Positions 6,884-15,692 of a stretch of 64,000 nt of DNA are shown in pieces. The stretch's first letter is position 1, and every line of letters starts with the position of its first letter. The notes under the pieces were generated by a model, which did no database searches, was not told where the DNA came from, and worked only from the letters and a program-made list of their open reading frames with translations. The position numbers and the translations under genes are program-made. The DNA is from Nocardioides sp. (GTDB taxonomy: Bacteria; Actinomycetota; Actinomycetes; Propionibacteriales; Nocardioidaceae), in contig NZ_JASEEQ010000005.1 of NCBI RefSeq assembly GCF_030019515.1, forward strand, positions 87,810 through 151,809, written 5' to 3'.

Positions 6884-9363
6884 GCCCGGACGCGCGCGGA
6901 CGTCGGGTCGTACATCGGCCGCAGCGACACCGCCGCTCGGTGCCGGGTGCCGGCGACGTCGACCTCCCAGGTGCCGCCGGCCAGCCAGTCGGGCGTCACC
7001 GGCGCCCCCTGGCCGGAGACCATGGCGAGCCCGACGGCCGAGCCGAGGGTCCAGCCGTACGACGCCGCCCGGACGTACCCGACCGGCACGCCGTCGCGGT
7101 GCACGACCTCGGCGTGGTGGAGCAGCGGCTCGGGGTCGAGCAGCCGGACCTGCACCAGCCGCTGGCCCATCCCGCCCGCTGCCGCGTGCTCGGCCTTGCG
7201 CGCGCGTACGGCGTCGCAGCCGACGAACCCGCCCGGCTTGTCGAGCGCGAGCGCGAAGCCGAGGCCGACCTCGAGGGGGCAGTCGGTGTTGTCGATGTCG
7301 TGCCCGAAGTCCCGGTAGCCCTTCTCCATCCGCAGCGACGCGAGCGCCTTGAGCCCGACCGGTCGCAGCTCGAAGGCCACTCCCGCGTCCCGGATCGTGT
7401 CGTACACCGGCAGCGCCGACCCGGCGGGCACGTAGAGCTCGTAGCCGAGCTCGCCGAGGTAGGTGATCCGCGCGCACAGCACGCGGACGCCGGCCAGGTC
7501 GATCCAGCGGGCCGTGCGGAACGGGAAGGCCTCGGTGGAGAGGTCGGCGTCGGTGAGCTCGGCGAGCAGGTCCCGCGAGCGCGGTCCCTGCACGTTGAGC
7601 TGGGCGTGGTCGGCCGTGACATCCTCGATCCGGACGTCGGTGCCCGCGCCGACCGCCCGGCGCAGCCAGGCCAGCGCGTGGCCGTGGGCGGTGTCGGAGG
7701 CGACCACGAGGAAGTCGTCGTCGGCGAGCCTCGTGACGGTCAGGTCCGCCTCGATCCGGCCGCGCTCGTCCAGCCACTGGGTGTAGGTGATCGTCTCCGC
7801 GGCGGCCGCCACGTCGCCGGCCGAGACCCGGTCGAGCAGGGCGGCCGCACCGGCGCCGCGGACCGAGAGCTTCGCCATGAAGCTCAAGTCCATCAGGCCC
7901 ACGCCCTCCCGGACGGCGCGGTGCTCGGCCTCCCACTCTCGGAACCACGGGGCCCGGTCCCAGGTGGGCTCGGCGACCGGCGTCGCCCCGGGGCCCGCGA
8001 ACCAGTCCGCGCCCTCCCAGCCCGAGACCTCACGCAGGTAGCCGCCCTGCTCGACGAGCCGGGCGTGCACCGGCGAGAGCAGCATGCCGCGGGCCGAGCG
8101 CAGCTGGGTGCCGGGAGTGTGCGCGGCGTAGACCGTGCCGAGGATCTCGGTGGTCCGCGCGGCGCGGTAGGCGTCGTCGGCCTGCCACGGGCGGAACCGG
8201 TCGACGTTGAAGCCGGTGACGTCCACGTCGGGCCGCCCGGTCGTGATCCACTCGGCCAGCACCCGGCCCAGGCCGCCCGCGGACAGCACGCCGACCGAGT
8301 TCATCCCGGCGGCGACGAAGTAGTTGCGGATGCCCGGCGCCTCCCCGACCGCGGGCGCGAGGTCCGGCGTGAACGACTCCGGCCCGCAGAAGAACGTGCG
8401 CACGCCGGCCTCGAGGGTCACCGGCACCCGGGCCATCGCCTGCTCCAGGAACGGGCCCATCCGGTCCCAGTCCGGCGGGATCCTCCCGAACGAGAAGTCG
8501 GCCGGGATGCCGTCGACCCGCCACGGCGCGGCGACCGGCTCGAAGAGCCCGACCATCATGCCGCCGCCCTCCTCGCGGTAGTAGCCGTACGACGCGGGGT
8601 CCTCGAAGATCGGCGCGTCCGGGTCGAGCCCGTCGATGGTGTCGGTGATCAGGTAGTAGTGCTCGGCCGCCTGGTTGGGGATGACCAGGCCGTTGCGCGC
8701 CCCGAGCTCGCGGGCCCACATGCCGGCGCAGTTGACGACGTACTCGCACTCGATGTCGCCCGCCGTCGTCGTCACCGCGCTCACGCGGTCGGTCCCGCCG
8801 GTCGGCCCCGGCGCGACGCGCACGTCGGTCGCCGAGACGCCCTCGACGATGCGTACGCCGAGCCGCCGCGCGCCCTTCGCCAGCGCCAGCGTCACGTCCA
8901 CCGGGTTGACCCGCCCGTCGCCCGGGACGTGGAAGCCCGCCAGCAGGTCGTCGGTGCGTGCCCACGGGAACAGGTCGGCCATCTCGCGCGGGGTGATCTC
9001 GTGGACCTCCAGCCCGAGGTGCCGCTGGAAGGCCGCCACCCTGCGGTACTCCTCCAGGCGCGCCCGGTCGGCCGCCGCCTCGATCAGCCCGACCGGGCGG
9101 AACCCGGTGGCCTGGCCGGTCTCGGCCTCCAGCCGCGCGTAGAGCTCGCGGGAGTAGAGGCGGATCGCGGTCGAGGTCTCCGAGGTCGAGCCGAAGCAGG
9201 TCATCAGGCCGGCGGCGTGCCAGGTGGTGCCCGAGGTGAGCCGGTCGCGCTCGAGGAGGACCACGTCGCTCCAGCCGGCATGGGCCAGGTGGTAGGCGAC
9301 GGAGCAGCCGATCACGCCGCCGCCGATGACCACGACGCGGGCGCGGTCCGGGATGCTGGTCAC
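6880..9363 (-). CDS. FAD-dependent dimethylglycine/sarcosine dehydrogenase-like protein with GcvT domain (827 aa)
   Basis: A two-part enzyme. The N-terminal half is a DAO-type FAD oxidoreductase (VVVIGGGVIGCSVAYHLA at 10-27). It contains GTTWHAAGL, whose H49 matches the histidine that carries covalent FAD in dimethylglycine dehydrogenase. The C-terminal half is a GcvT folate-binding aminomethyltransferase domain (YLGELGYELYVPAG, EKGYRDFGHDIDNTDCP). The family demethylates N-methylated glycines or betaines and passes the C1 unit to tetrahydrofolate. I moved the start to GTG 9363, preceded six bases upstream by TACCTT, so the mRNA is probably leaderless. The kinase behind it is coupled by a four-base overlap. 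Confidence 0.87.
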   Translation of the reverse strand: MTSIPDRARVVVIGGGVIGCSVAYHLAHAGWSDVVLLERDRLTSGTTWHAAGLMTCFGSTSETSTAIRLYSRELYARLEAETGQATGFRPVGLIEAAADRARLEEYRRVAAFQRHLGLEVHEITPREMADLFPWARTDDLLAGFHVPGDGRVNPVDVTLALAKGARRLGVRIVEGVSATDVRVAPGPTGGTDRVSAVTTTAGDIECEYVVNCAGMWARELGARNGLVIPNQAAEHYYLITDTIDGLDPDAPIFEDPASYGYYREEGGGMMVGLFEPVAAPWRVDGIPADFSFGRIPPDWDRMGPFLEQAMARVPVTLEAGVRTFFCGPESFTPDLAPAVGEAPGIRNYFVAAGMNSVGVLSAGGLGRVLAEWITTGRPDVDVTGFNVDRFRPWQADDAYRAARTTEILGTVYAAHTPGTQLRSARGMLLSPVHARLVEQGGYLREVSGWEGADWFAGPGATPVAEPTWDRAPWFREWEAEHRAVREGVGLMDLSFMAKLSVRGAGAAALLDRVSAGDVAAAAETITYTQWLDERGRIEADLTVTRLADDDFLVVASDTAHGHALAWLRRAVGAGTDVRIEDVTADHAQLNVQGPRSRDLLAELTDADLSTEAFPFRTARWIDLAGVRVLCARITYLGELGYELYVPAGSALPVYDTIRDAGVAFELRPVGLKALASLRMEKGYRDFGHDIDNTDCPLEVGLGFALALDKPGGFVGCDAVRARKAEHAAAGGMGQRLVQVRLLDPEPLLHHAEVVHRDGVPVGYVRAASYGWTLGSAVGLAMVSGQGAPVTPDWLAGGTWEVDVAGTRHRAAVSLRPMYDPTSARVRA

Positions 9364-9369
9364 GGGCTC

Positions 9370-9433
9370 AAGGTACTGCCCGGCCGTTATCGGTTCGCGC
9401 CGGTCAGGGCGTCGAACGTACCCTAGCGAGGGT
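9370..9433. promoter_or_regulatory. divergent promoter region between the FAD/GcvT gene and hflX
   Basis: Only 70 bp separate the two start codons. On the minus strand TACCTT (9370-9375) lies six bases before GTG 9363. On the plus strand TACCCT (9419-9424) lies nine bases before the hflX ATG and forms a small inverted repeat with AGGGTA (9429-9434). Both look like -10 elements. Confidence 0.42.
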
Positions 9434-10906
9434 ATGACGAACGCACCTGACTTCAACCTCGACGACGAGCTCGCCGCCACCGACGGCTGGGAGGACGACG
9501 ACTTCCGGTCCGGCTATGTCGACGAGCCCGATCCCGAGGAGCCGACCACCGGCGACCTCGACCTCGCCGAGCGGCACGAGCTGCGCCGGGTCGCCGGGCT
9601 GCGCACCGAGCTCGAGGACATCACCGAGGTCGAGTACCGCCAGCTCCGCCTGGAGCGGGTGGTGCTCGTCGGCGTCTGGACCGACGGATCGGTCGAGGAC
9701 GCCGAGAACTCGATGGCCGAGCTCGCGCTGCTCGCCGAGACGGCCGGCTCGGAGGTCCTGGACGCGATCTACCAGCGCCGCCAGAAGCCCGATCCCGCCA
9801 CGTACATCGGCCGGGGCAAGGTCGACGGCCTGCGCGAGATCGTGCAGGCCACCGGCGCCGACACCGTGATCTGCGACGGCGAGCTGGCGCCCAGCCAGCT
9901 GCGCAACCTCGAGGACCGGCTCAAGGTCAAGGTCGTCGACCGGACCGCGCTGATCCTCGACATCTTCGCCCAGCACGCGAAGTCCAAGGAGGGCCAGGCG
10001 CAGGTCGAGCTGGCCCAGCTGAGCTATCTCAAGCAGCGCCTGCGCGGCTGGGGCGGCAACCTGTCCCGCCAGGTCGGCGGTCGCGCCGCCGGCGGGGTCG
10101 GCATCGGTGGTCGTGGCCCCGGTGAGACCAAGATCGAGACCGACCGGCGCCGGATCAACACCAAGATCGCCAAGCTCCGCCGCGAGCTGCGCGAGATGAA
10201 GGGCACCCGCGACACCAAGCGCCAGGAGCGGCGCCGGCACCACATCCCGAGCGTCTCGATCGCCGGCTACACCAATGCCGGCAAGTCCTCGCTGCTCAAC
10301 CGGCTCACCGACGCCGGGGTGCTCGTGGAGGACGCGCTGTTCGCGACGCTGGACCCGACGACACGTCGTACGACGACCGCTGACGGGCGGGTCTACACGA
10401 TGAGCGACACGGTCGGCTTCGTGCGGCACCTGCCGCACCAGCTGGTCGAGGCGTTCCGCTCGACCCTGGAGGAGGTCGCCGACGCCGACCTGATCCTGCA
10501 CGTGGTCGACGGCTCCCACCCCGACCCGGAGGGCCAGCTGGCCGCGGTCCGCGAGGTGTTCGCCGAGATCGGCGCCTCCCAGGTGCCCGAGCTCGTGGTG
10601 ATCAACAAGGCCGACGCCGCCGACCCGATGGTGATCGCGCGGCTGCGCCAGCGCGAGCCGCACTCCGTGGTCGTCTCCGCGAAGACCGGCGAGGGGATCG
10701 CCGAGGCGCTGCTGGTGATCGAGGGCGAGCTGCCCCGGCCCGGGGTCGAGTTCAAGGCGCTGCTGCCCTACGAGCGTGGCGACCTGATCAACCGGCTGCA
10801 CCAGCACGGCGAGATCGACTCGATGGAGCACACCGGCGAGGGCACCATCGTGATCGGCCGGGCCAACGAGGACCTGGCCGGCGAGCTGGCGGCGTACGCC
10901 GTCTGA
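9434..10906 (+). CDS. hflX: ribosome-associated GTPase HflX
   Basis: A 490-residue HflX. The N-terminal glycine-rich HflX domain includes YIGRGKVDGLREI, a coiled-coil linker follows, and then the G domain: G1 GYTNAGKSS, G3 DTVGFVRHLPHQLVEAFRSTLEE and G4 NKAD. HflX splits stalled 70S ribosomes during stress. I placed the start at ATG 9434, where MTNAPDFNLDDELA begins, because frame further upstream lies in the divergent promoter. The acidic N-terminal extension of about 70 residues is common in actinobacteria. Confidence 0.95.
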   Translation: MTNAPDFNLDDELAATDGWEDDDFRSGYVDEPDPEEPTTGDLDLAERHELRRVAGLRTELEDITEVEYRQLRLERVVLVGVWTDGSVEDAENSMAELALLAETAGSEVLDAIYQRRQKPDPATYIGRGKVDGLREIVQATGADTVICDGELAPSQLRNLEDRLKVKVVDRTALILDIFAQHAKSKEGQAQVELAQLSYLKQRLRGWGGNLSRQVGGRAAGGVGIGGRGPGETKIETDRRRINTKIAKLRRELREMKGTRDTKRQERRRHHIPSVSIAGYTNAGKSSLLNRLTDAGVLVEDALFATLDPTTRRTTTADGRVYTMSDTVGFVRHLPHQLVEAFRSTLEEVADADLILHVVDGSHPDPEGQLAAVREVFAEIGASQVPELVVINKADAADPMVIARLRQREPHSVVVSAKTGEGIAEALLVIEGELPRPGVEFKALLPYERGDLINRLHQHGEIDSMEHTGEGTIVIGRANEDLAGELAAYAV

Positions 10907-10946
10907 GCCTCGGCGGGACCCGATCCCAGGGCCCGGGGAGAGGCCG

Positions 10947-11099
10947 TCAGGTGGCCTGCCCGGCGGCCTGCCCCGTGGGGGTCCATTCCGGGCGCGGGCC
11001 GGTGATCTCGTCGAACAGGAGCTCCAGATCGTGCTCGACGGAGGCGCAGATGGGAGTGTCTTCCATGCGGTGGTCGTTCCCCGCAGGGCACCCGATCAT
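10947..11099 (-). CDS. small protein (50 aa) coupled to the alpha/beta hydrolase
   Basis: A 50-residue frame whose ATG (11099) overlaps the hydrolase stop by four bases. A second possible start, ATG 11066 (MEDTPICASVEHDLELL), would give 39 residues. The middle part (SVEHDLELLFDEITGPRPEW) looks protein-like rather than random, but no family was recognised. Confidence rests mainly on the start/stop coupling. Confidence 0.42.
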   Translation of the reverse strand: MIGCPAGNDHRMEDTPICASVEHDLELLFDEITGPRPEWTPTGQAAGQAT

Positions 11100-11992
11100 G
11101 CCTCGCGGGCCAGTCCGGCCAGCCGGGTGAGGTCGGCGAGCACCTCGTCGAACCGCTCGACGAGCGAGAGGTGGCCCTCGTCCTCGAACAGGTGCGCCCG
11201 GGCGCCGGGCACGGCAGCGGCCAGCCACTCCCCGTGCGCGTAGGGGACCATCGCGTCCGCACGGCCCTGCCAGACCGCCACCGGCACCCGGATCTGCGAG
11301 AGCTCGAACCCCCACGGCGCCACGGCCGCCAGCCCGTCGTCTCGGACACCGACCACGCCCTGCGCGCCGGCGTGTCGGAAGGTGCGGCTCAGCCAGTCCG
11401 CGAACGCGCCGCGCAGCACCGCCCGGTCGACCGGCGGCACCAGCCCGCCCATCGCCTCGGAGAGCTCGTCGGGGGAGGCGCCCAGGATCGGCAGGAAGCT
11501 CTCGACCAGGTACGCCTCGTAGGCCTCCCGGCCCCGCTCGGCGGCGTGGTACTCCTCGTGGTTCTCCTCCGCCATGCCGGCGAACCAGTCCAGTCCGGCG
11601 CCGTGGTACGGCGCCACCCCGGCCAGCGAGGCCGCGGCTCGGCACCGATCCGGCAGCAGCGCGGCGCAGGCCAGCGCCCGCGGTCCGCCGCCCGACCAGC
11701 CCACGGTGACGAACTCCTCGATGCCCAGCGCGTCGAGCACGGCCACGGACTCGATCACGTCGTCGGCGTACCGCCCGGCCGCGGGACGCGGCGACGAGTC
11801 GCCGTAGCCGGGGCGGGAGTAGGTCACCAGGCGCAGCCCGTGCGCCCGGGCGGCCTCGTCCATCGGCGCGAACCGGGCCGCCGCCGACGGGGATCCGCCG
11901 TGGTAGAGCAGGCCGAATCCGCCGGGATCGCCTCCGGTGAGCGCCTCGATCGTGCGGCCGTCGGGACCGGGGACCGCCAGGTGCTCGCTCAT
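11096..11992 (-). CDS. alpha/beta hydrolase (298 aa)
   Basis: A typical alpha/beta-hydrolase fold. The oxyanion segment YHGGSPS is at 30-36, the nucleophile elbow GWSGGG has S100, an acid candidate is in WQGRADAMVPYAHGEW, and the catalytic histidine is in DEGHLS near the end. A cap region with NHEEYHAAERGREAYEAY lies between. It may hydrolyse esters, lactones or related bonds; the substrate is unknown. It is divergent from the SGNH hydrolase and coupled to the small frame downstream. Confidence 0.82.
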   Translation of the reverse strand: MSEHLAVPGPDGRTIEALTGGDPGGFGLLYHGGSPSAAARFAPMDEAARAHGLRLVTYSRPGYGDSSPRPAAGRYADDVIESVAVLDALGIEEFVTVGWSGGGPRALACAALLPDRCRAAASLAGVAPYHGAGLDWFAGMAEENHEEYHAAERGREAYEAYLVESFLPILGASPDELSEAMGGLVPPVDRAVLRGAFADWLSRTFRHAGAQGVVGVRDDGLAAVAPWGFELSQIRVPVAVWQGRADAMVPYAHGEWLAAAVPGARAHLFEDEGHLSLVERFDEVLADLTRLAGLAREA

Positions 11993-12069
11993 GCTCCCAG
12001 CGTGCCAGGATTTCTTGCGGTTTTGTCACGGGTCGGCAACATCGCGTGCGGGCGGTCGCCCCGGGCCGG

Positions 12070-12798
12070 ATGATGGCTCGCGTGGTCCTCCGGGGGGTCG
12101 CGAGCACGGGCTCGCTGAGGTCGGTACGCCGTCGCACTGCTGCGATCGGCGCGCTCCTCGTTCTCCTGCTCGCCTTCGCGCTGATCCTGCACGTCGCCGA
12201 CCGCGCCGGCGCGGACGCCGACCGGTGCCGTCGCTTCGCGGCCGACTCCGCAGCCCGCGCCGCCCAGGTCAGCGGCACCGGTGACCGGGTCGTGGTGATC
12301 GGCGACTCCTGGTCCGCCGGCCTCGGCCTGGACCGACCGGCCGGCTCCTGGCCCTCGCGGCTGCCCGGTGCCGTGCACGTGGCCGGGTTCTCCGGCTCGG
12401 GCTTCAGCACCCACGCCAGTGCCTGCGCCCGGGTCTCGTTCGCCGACCGGGCGCCGGCCGCCCTGCGCGAGGGCGCCGACCTGGTGGTCGTGGAGGGCGG
12501 TCTCAACGACTACGACCGGCCCGACACCGAGATCCGCGCCGGCTTCGCCCGGCTGATGACCGCCCTGGCCGGGCAACGGGTGGTCGTGGTCGGCCCGGCC
12601 AGCGCGCCGTCCCGCGCGGCCGCCGTACCCCACCTCGATGCCCTGCTGGCCGCTCTCGCCGAGCGGTACGGCGTGGCCTACCTCCGCACGTCCGGCCTCC
12701 GGCTGGACTACCTCGACGACCGCCTGCACCTCACCGCCGCCGGCCACGACGCCTTCGGCGACTTCGTCGCCTCGCGGCTGGCGTCCCTGGCCCCCTGA
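12070..12798 (+). CDS. membrane-anchored SGNH/GDSL hydrolase (242 aa)
   Basis: An N-terminal transmembrane anchor (about 23-42, rich in A, L and V after RSVRRR) is followed by an extracytoplasmic SGNH domain. Block I is GDSWSAG with S80, block III is GGLNDYDRP, and block V is DDRLHLTAAGHDAF with the D/H pair. These enzymes are esterases or deacetylases, often acting on acylated surface glycans or lipids. The start is uncertain: GTG 12046 is in frame upstream and ATG 12073 follows directly. None has a clear SD. Confidence 0.78.
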   Translation: MMARVVLRGVASTGSLRSVRRRTAAIGALLVLLLAFALILHVADRAGADADRCRRFAADSAARAAQVSGTGDRVVVIGDSWSAGLGLDRPAGSWPSRLPGAVHVAGFSGSGFSTHASACARVSFADRAPAALREGADLVVVEGGLNDYDRPDTEIRAGFARLMTALAGQRVVVVGPASAPSRAAAVPHLDALLAALAERYGVAYLRTSGLRLDYLDDRLHLTAAGHDAFGDFVASRLASLAP

Positions 12799-12968
12799 GC
12801 CTGCTGTCACGCCCGTTCACCCGACTACCCACCGTGCTGCAGCACCGGGGGAGGAAGGGGTGACACGGGGCGGTTTCAGCCGGCGTTTCAGCTGATCGGC
12901 GGCGGTCGGTGGAGGCGCTCCCGGCGGATCGGCGGCGGCCGGTTGGCGCGGCGTGGGATCATCCGTGC

Positions 12969-14159
12969 GTGCGTCATTCCCTGGCCGGCCGTGCGGAGAC
13001 CCCGACGCAGGCCCGGCTGCTCGCGGAGCTCCGTGACGAGGGGCCGTTGTCGAAGGCCCAGCTCGCCGACCGGCTCCAGGTGTCGCGGACCACGATCGCA
13101 GCGGAGGTCTCGCGGCTGGCCGAGCTGGGACTGGCCCAGGAGGCCGGTCCGGCCGCCTCGCGGGGCGGGCGGCGCTCGACGATGGTCGACCTCTCCGAGG
13201 AGATCCGCTTCGTGGGGATCTCCATCGGCGCGACCGGGATGTCTGTGGGGGTCACCGACGGCCGGCTGGCGGTGCTCGCCACCCGCACCCACCCCTGCGA
13301 CATCCGGCAGGGCCCCGAGGTGGTGCTCGCCACCGCGCTCGAGCAGGTCCGCGAGCTGCTGACCGAGGTGGGCGTGAACCGGCCGGCCGGTGCGGGCGTC
13401 GGGGTGCCCGGTCCGGTCGACTTCCACCGCGGCGTGCCGGTCTCACCGCCGATCATGCCGGGCTGGGACGGCTACCCGGTGCGCGACGCCGTCTCCCGCG
13501 AGCTCGGCTGCCCGGTGGTGCTGGACAACGACGTGAACGTGCTCGCGCTGGGCGAGCAGCACGCAGGGGTGGCCAAGGGCGCCAGCGACTTCCTGTTCGT
13601 GAAGATCGGCACCGGCATCGGCTGCGGCATCGTCCTCGGCGGCGAGCTCTACCGCGGGGTCGACGGCTGCGCCGGGGACATCGGGCACATCCGGATCGAC
13701 GACTTCGGGCCGACCTGCGCGTGCGGCAACACCGGCTGCCTCGAGGCGTTCTCCGGAGGCGCCGCGCTGGCCCGTGACGCCACCGCCGCGGCCCGGTCCG
13801 GACGCTCCGCGGTGCTCGCGTCGCTGCTCGAGGAGAAGGGCGAGCTGAGCGCCGCCGACGTGGGCTTCGCGGTCTCCCGCGGGGACGCCCAGGCCGTGCA
13901 GCTGATCCGCGACAGCGGCCGCCACATCGGCCAGGTGCTGGCCAGCCTGGTGTCGTTCTTCAACCCCGGCCTGATCGTCATCGGCGGCCGCGTCACCGGC
14001 CTGGGCCACGGACTGCTGGCCGAGATCCGGGGCGTCACCTACCGGCGGTCCCTGCCGCTGGCCACCGGCAGCCTCCCGATCGTGCTCAGCGAGCTCGGCG
14101 ACGAGTGCGGCGTGATCGGCTCCGCCCGGCTGATCAGCGACTCCGTCTACGCGTCCTGA
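12969..14159 (+). CDS. ROK-family transcriptional regulator 1 (396 aa)
   Basis: An N-terminal winged helix-turn-helix (about residues 15-60, LSKAQLADRLQVSRTTIAAEVSRL) is followed by a ROK sugar-kinase-like domain. The zinc-binding motif CACGNTGCLE and the phosphate-binding GTGIGCG are present. ROK regulators such as NagC, Mlc and XylR sense sugars or sugar phosphates and usually repress transport and catabolic operons. GTG 12969 was chosen because GATCAT lies six bases upstream and the frame before it has no SD. It precedes a second ROK regulator and the sugar ABC operon on the same strand. Confidence 0.85.
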   Translation: MRHSLAGRAETPTQARLLAELRDEGPLSKAQLADRLQVSRTTIAAEVSRLAELGLAQEAGPAASRGGRRSTMVDLSEEIRFVGISIGATGMSVGVTDGRLAVLATRTHPCDIRQGPEVVLATALEQVRELLTEVGVNRPAGAGVGVPGPVDFHRGVPVSPPIMPGWDGYPVRDAVSRELGCPVVLDNDVNVLALGEQHAGVAKGASDFLFVKIGTGIGCGIVLGGELYRGVDGCAGDIGHIRIDDFGPTCACGNTGCLEAFSGGAALARDATAAARSGRSAVLASLLEEKGELSAADVGFAVSRGDAQAVQLIRDSGRHIGQVLASLVSFFNPGLIVIGGRVTGLGHGLLAEIRGVTYRRSLPLATGSLPIVLSELGDECGVIGSARLISDSVYAS

Positions 14160-14465
14160 GCGACCCGCCGAGCGAGCAGCGCCGCCGTCGACCCGGCGGT
14201 CCCCGCGGTTCCCTCCGGTCCTCGTGGTCCCGCGGGATGCCCGGCCGCCCGCTGTCGGCGCCGCCTTCGTCGCCCCCCGGCGCGCCAGTGGCCTAGACCG
14301 TCCTCACTTTGTCAGGGGGATTTCGAAAGTCTGGAAGTGATCTAGGGAACTTTCCACGTGAACCGCTTGCGGCTCGGTCAAAACCCGCCCTAGTTTGAGC
14401 CTCGATCCAACAAACTGGTGGCGGTCATCGCGACCGCCCACCGCGTGCGGACGGGAGGGGCCGAC
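14160..14465 (+). promoter_or_regulatory. control region of the sugar operon: promoter and operator-like motifs
   Basis: A 306-bp gap. A promoter is readable: TTGCGG at 14367-14372, an 18-bp spacer and TAGTTT at 14391-14396. Just upstream is a run of related AT-richer motifs in an otherwise GC-rich sequence: ACTTT (14306), the palindrome TTTCGAAA (14321-14328), GGAAGT (14333) and GGAACTTTCC (14346-14355). I read these as candidate ROK-repressor sites, but the assignment is inference. The first 120 bp hold nothing I can name. Confidence 0.5.
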
Positions 14466-15692
14466 ATGAGCGGCAGCCACTCCCGCACGGACAAGCTCGG
14501 CCTCGTGCTTCGTCGGCTGCGCGACCCGGGTCCGCGCTCGCGCGCCCGGCTCGCCGAGGAGCTCGACCTCTCCCGCTCGGCGGTCTCCGCGCTCGTCGCC
14601 GAGCTCGAGGAGCGCGGCCTGGTTCGCTCGGCCGGCACCGAGCGCGGCGGCGTGGGCCGCCCGGGGACCACCCTGGAGCTCGACGGGCGCAACGTGTGCG
14701 GCCTCGGCGCCGAGATCAACGTCAACCACGTCGCGACCGTCGCCCTCGACCTCGGCGGCCGCGTGGTCGTCGAGCACCGGGAGTCCCTGGACGCCTCGAG
14801 GCTCGACGCCGGCGAGGTGCTCGACCGCCTCGCCGCGCTGGTCGCCCGCACCGACGACGAGGTGCGGGCGGCCGGCGCGCAGACGATCGGGCTGGGCGTC
14901 GGCGTCGCCGGGCTGGTCGACCGCACCCGGGACGTGCTCACCCTCGGCCCCAACCTCGGCTGGCGCGACGTACCGGTCGGCGCCGAGCTGCGCGGCCGGC
15001 TGGGGGCGGCGTTCCCCGTGCTCATCGACAACGAGGGGAACCTGGCCGCGACCGCCGAGTCCGGGCCCGGTGACCCGGCCCGCCAGGACATCCTGGTCAT
15101 CTACGGCGAGGTCGGTCTCGGCGGCGGGATCGTCGCGGACGGCCGGCTGCTGCGCGGCCGGCAGGGGTACGCCGGCGAGCTCGGCCACATGATCGTCGAC
15201 CCGGGCGGGCGCCGGTGCGGCTGCGGGCGGATCGGCTGCTGGGAGACCGTCTGCGGTCTGCGGGCCCTGATGGACGCCGCCGCGGACCCCGACGACCCGG
15301 TCCGCGACCCCGCGCTGAGCCTCGATGACCGGCTCGCCGAGATCGACCGGCGGGCGACACTCGGCGACACCCGCACCGTCGCGGCCCTCGACCAGGTGGG
15401 CGGCTGGGTCGGCGTCGGCGCCGCCATCCTCACGAACGCGCTCAACCCCGGCTCGGTGGTCCTCAGCGGCTACTTCGCCGGCCTCGGACCGCATCTGCGC
15501 CCCGCGATGGAGCAACGGCTGGCCGCCGGCGTGGTCGCCCCGCACGTGGGCGGCACCCGCGTGGAGATGTCCACGCTCGGCTTCGCCGCCGCCGTCCGGG
15601 GCGGCGCCCTCGCCGCGCTCGAGACCGTCTTCGAAGATCCCACGCTCGTCGCCCGGCCCCGGGGGGCCGCCGTCTCCGGAGGAGCCCGATGA
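14466..15692 (+). CDS. ROK-family transcriptional regulator 2 (408 aa), first gene of the sugar ABC operon
   Basis: A winged HTH (SRARLAEELDLSRSAVSALVAELEERGL) is followed by a ROK domain with LVIYGEVGLGGGIV and the zinc motif CGCGRIGCWE. I chose ATG 14466 because GGGAGGGG lies a few bases upstream. The stop overlaps the ATPase gene by four bases, so the regulator is made from the operon it probably controls. It is a diverged paralogue of regulator 1. The effector may be xylose or the sugar handled by the dehydrogenase/isomerase genes downstream. Confidence 0.88.
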   Translation: MSGSHSRTDKLGLVLRRLRDPGPRSRARLAEELDLSRSAVSALVAELEERGLVRSAGTERGGVGRPGTTLELDGRNVCGLGAEINVNHVATVALDLGGRVVVEHRESLDASRLDAGEVLDRLAALVARTDDEVRAAGAQTIGLGVGVAGLVDRTRDVLTLGPNLGWRDVPVGAELRGRLGAAFPVLIDNEGNLAATAESGPGDPARQDILVIYGEVGLGGGIVADGRLLRGRQGYAGELGHMIVDPGGRRCGCGRIGCWETVCGLRALMDAAADPDDPVRDPALSLDDRLAEIDRRATLGDTRTVAALDQVGGWVGVGAAILTNALNPGSVVLSGYFAGLGPHLRPAMEQRLAAGVVAPHVGGTRVEMSTLGFAAAVRGGALAALETVFEDPTLVARPRGAAVSGGAR

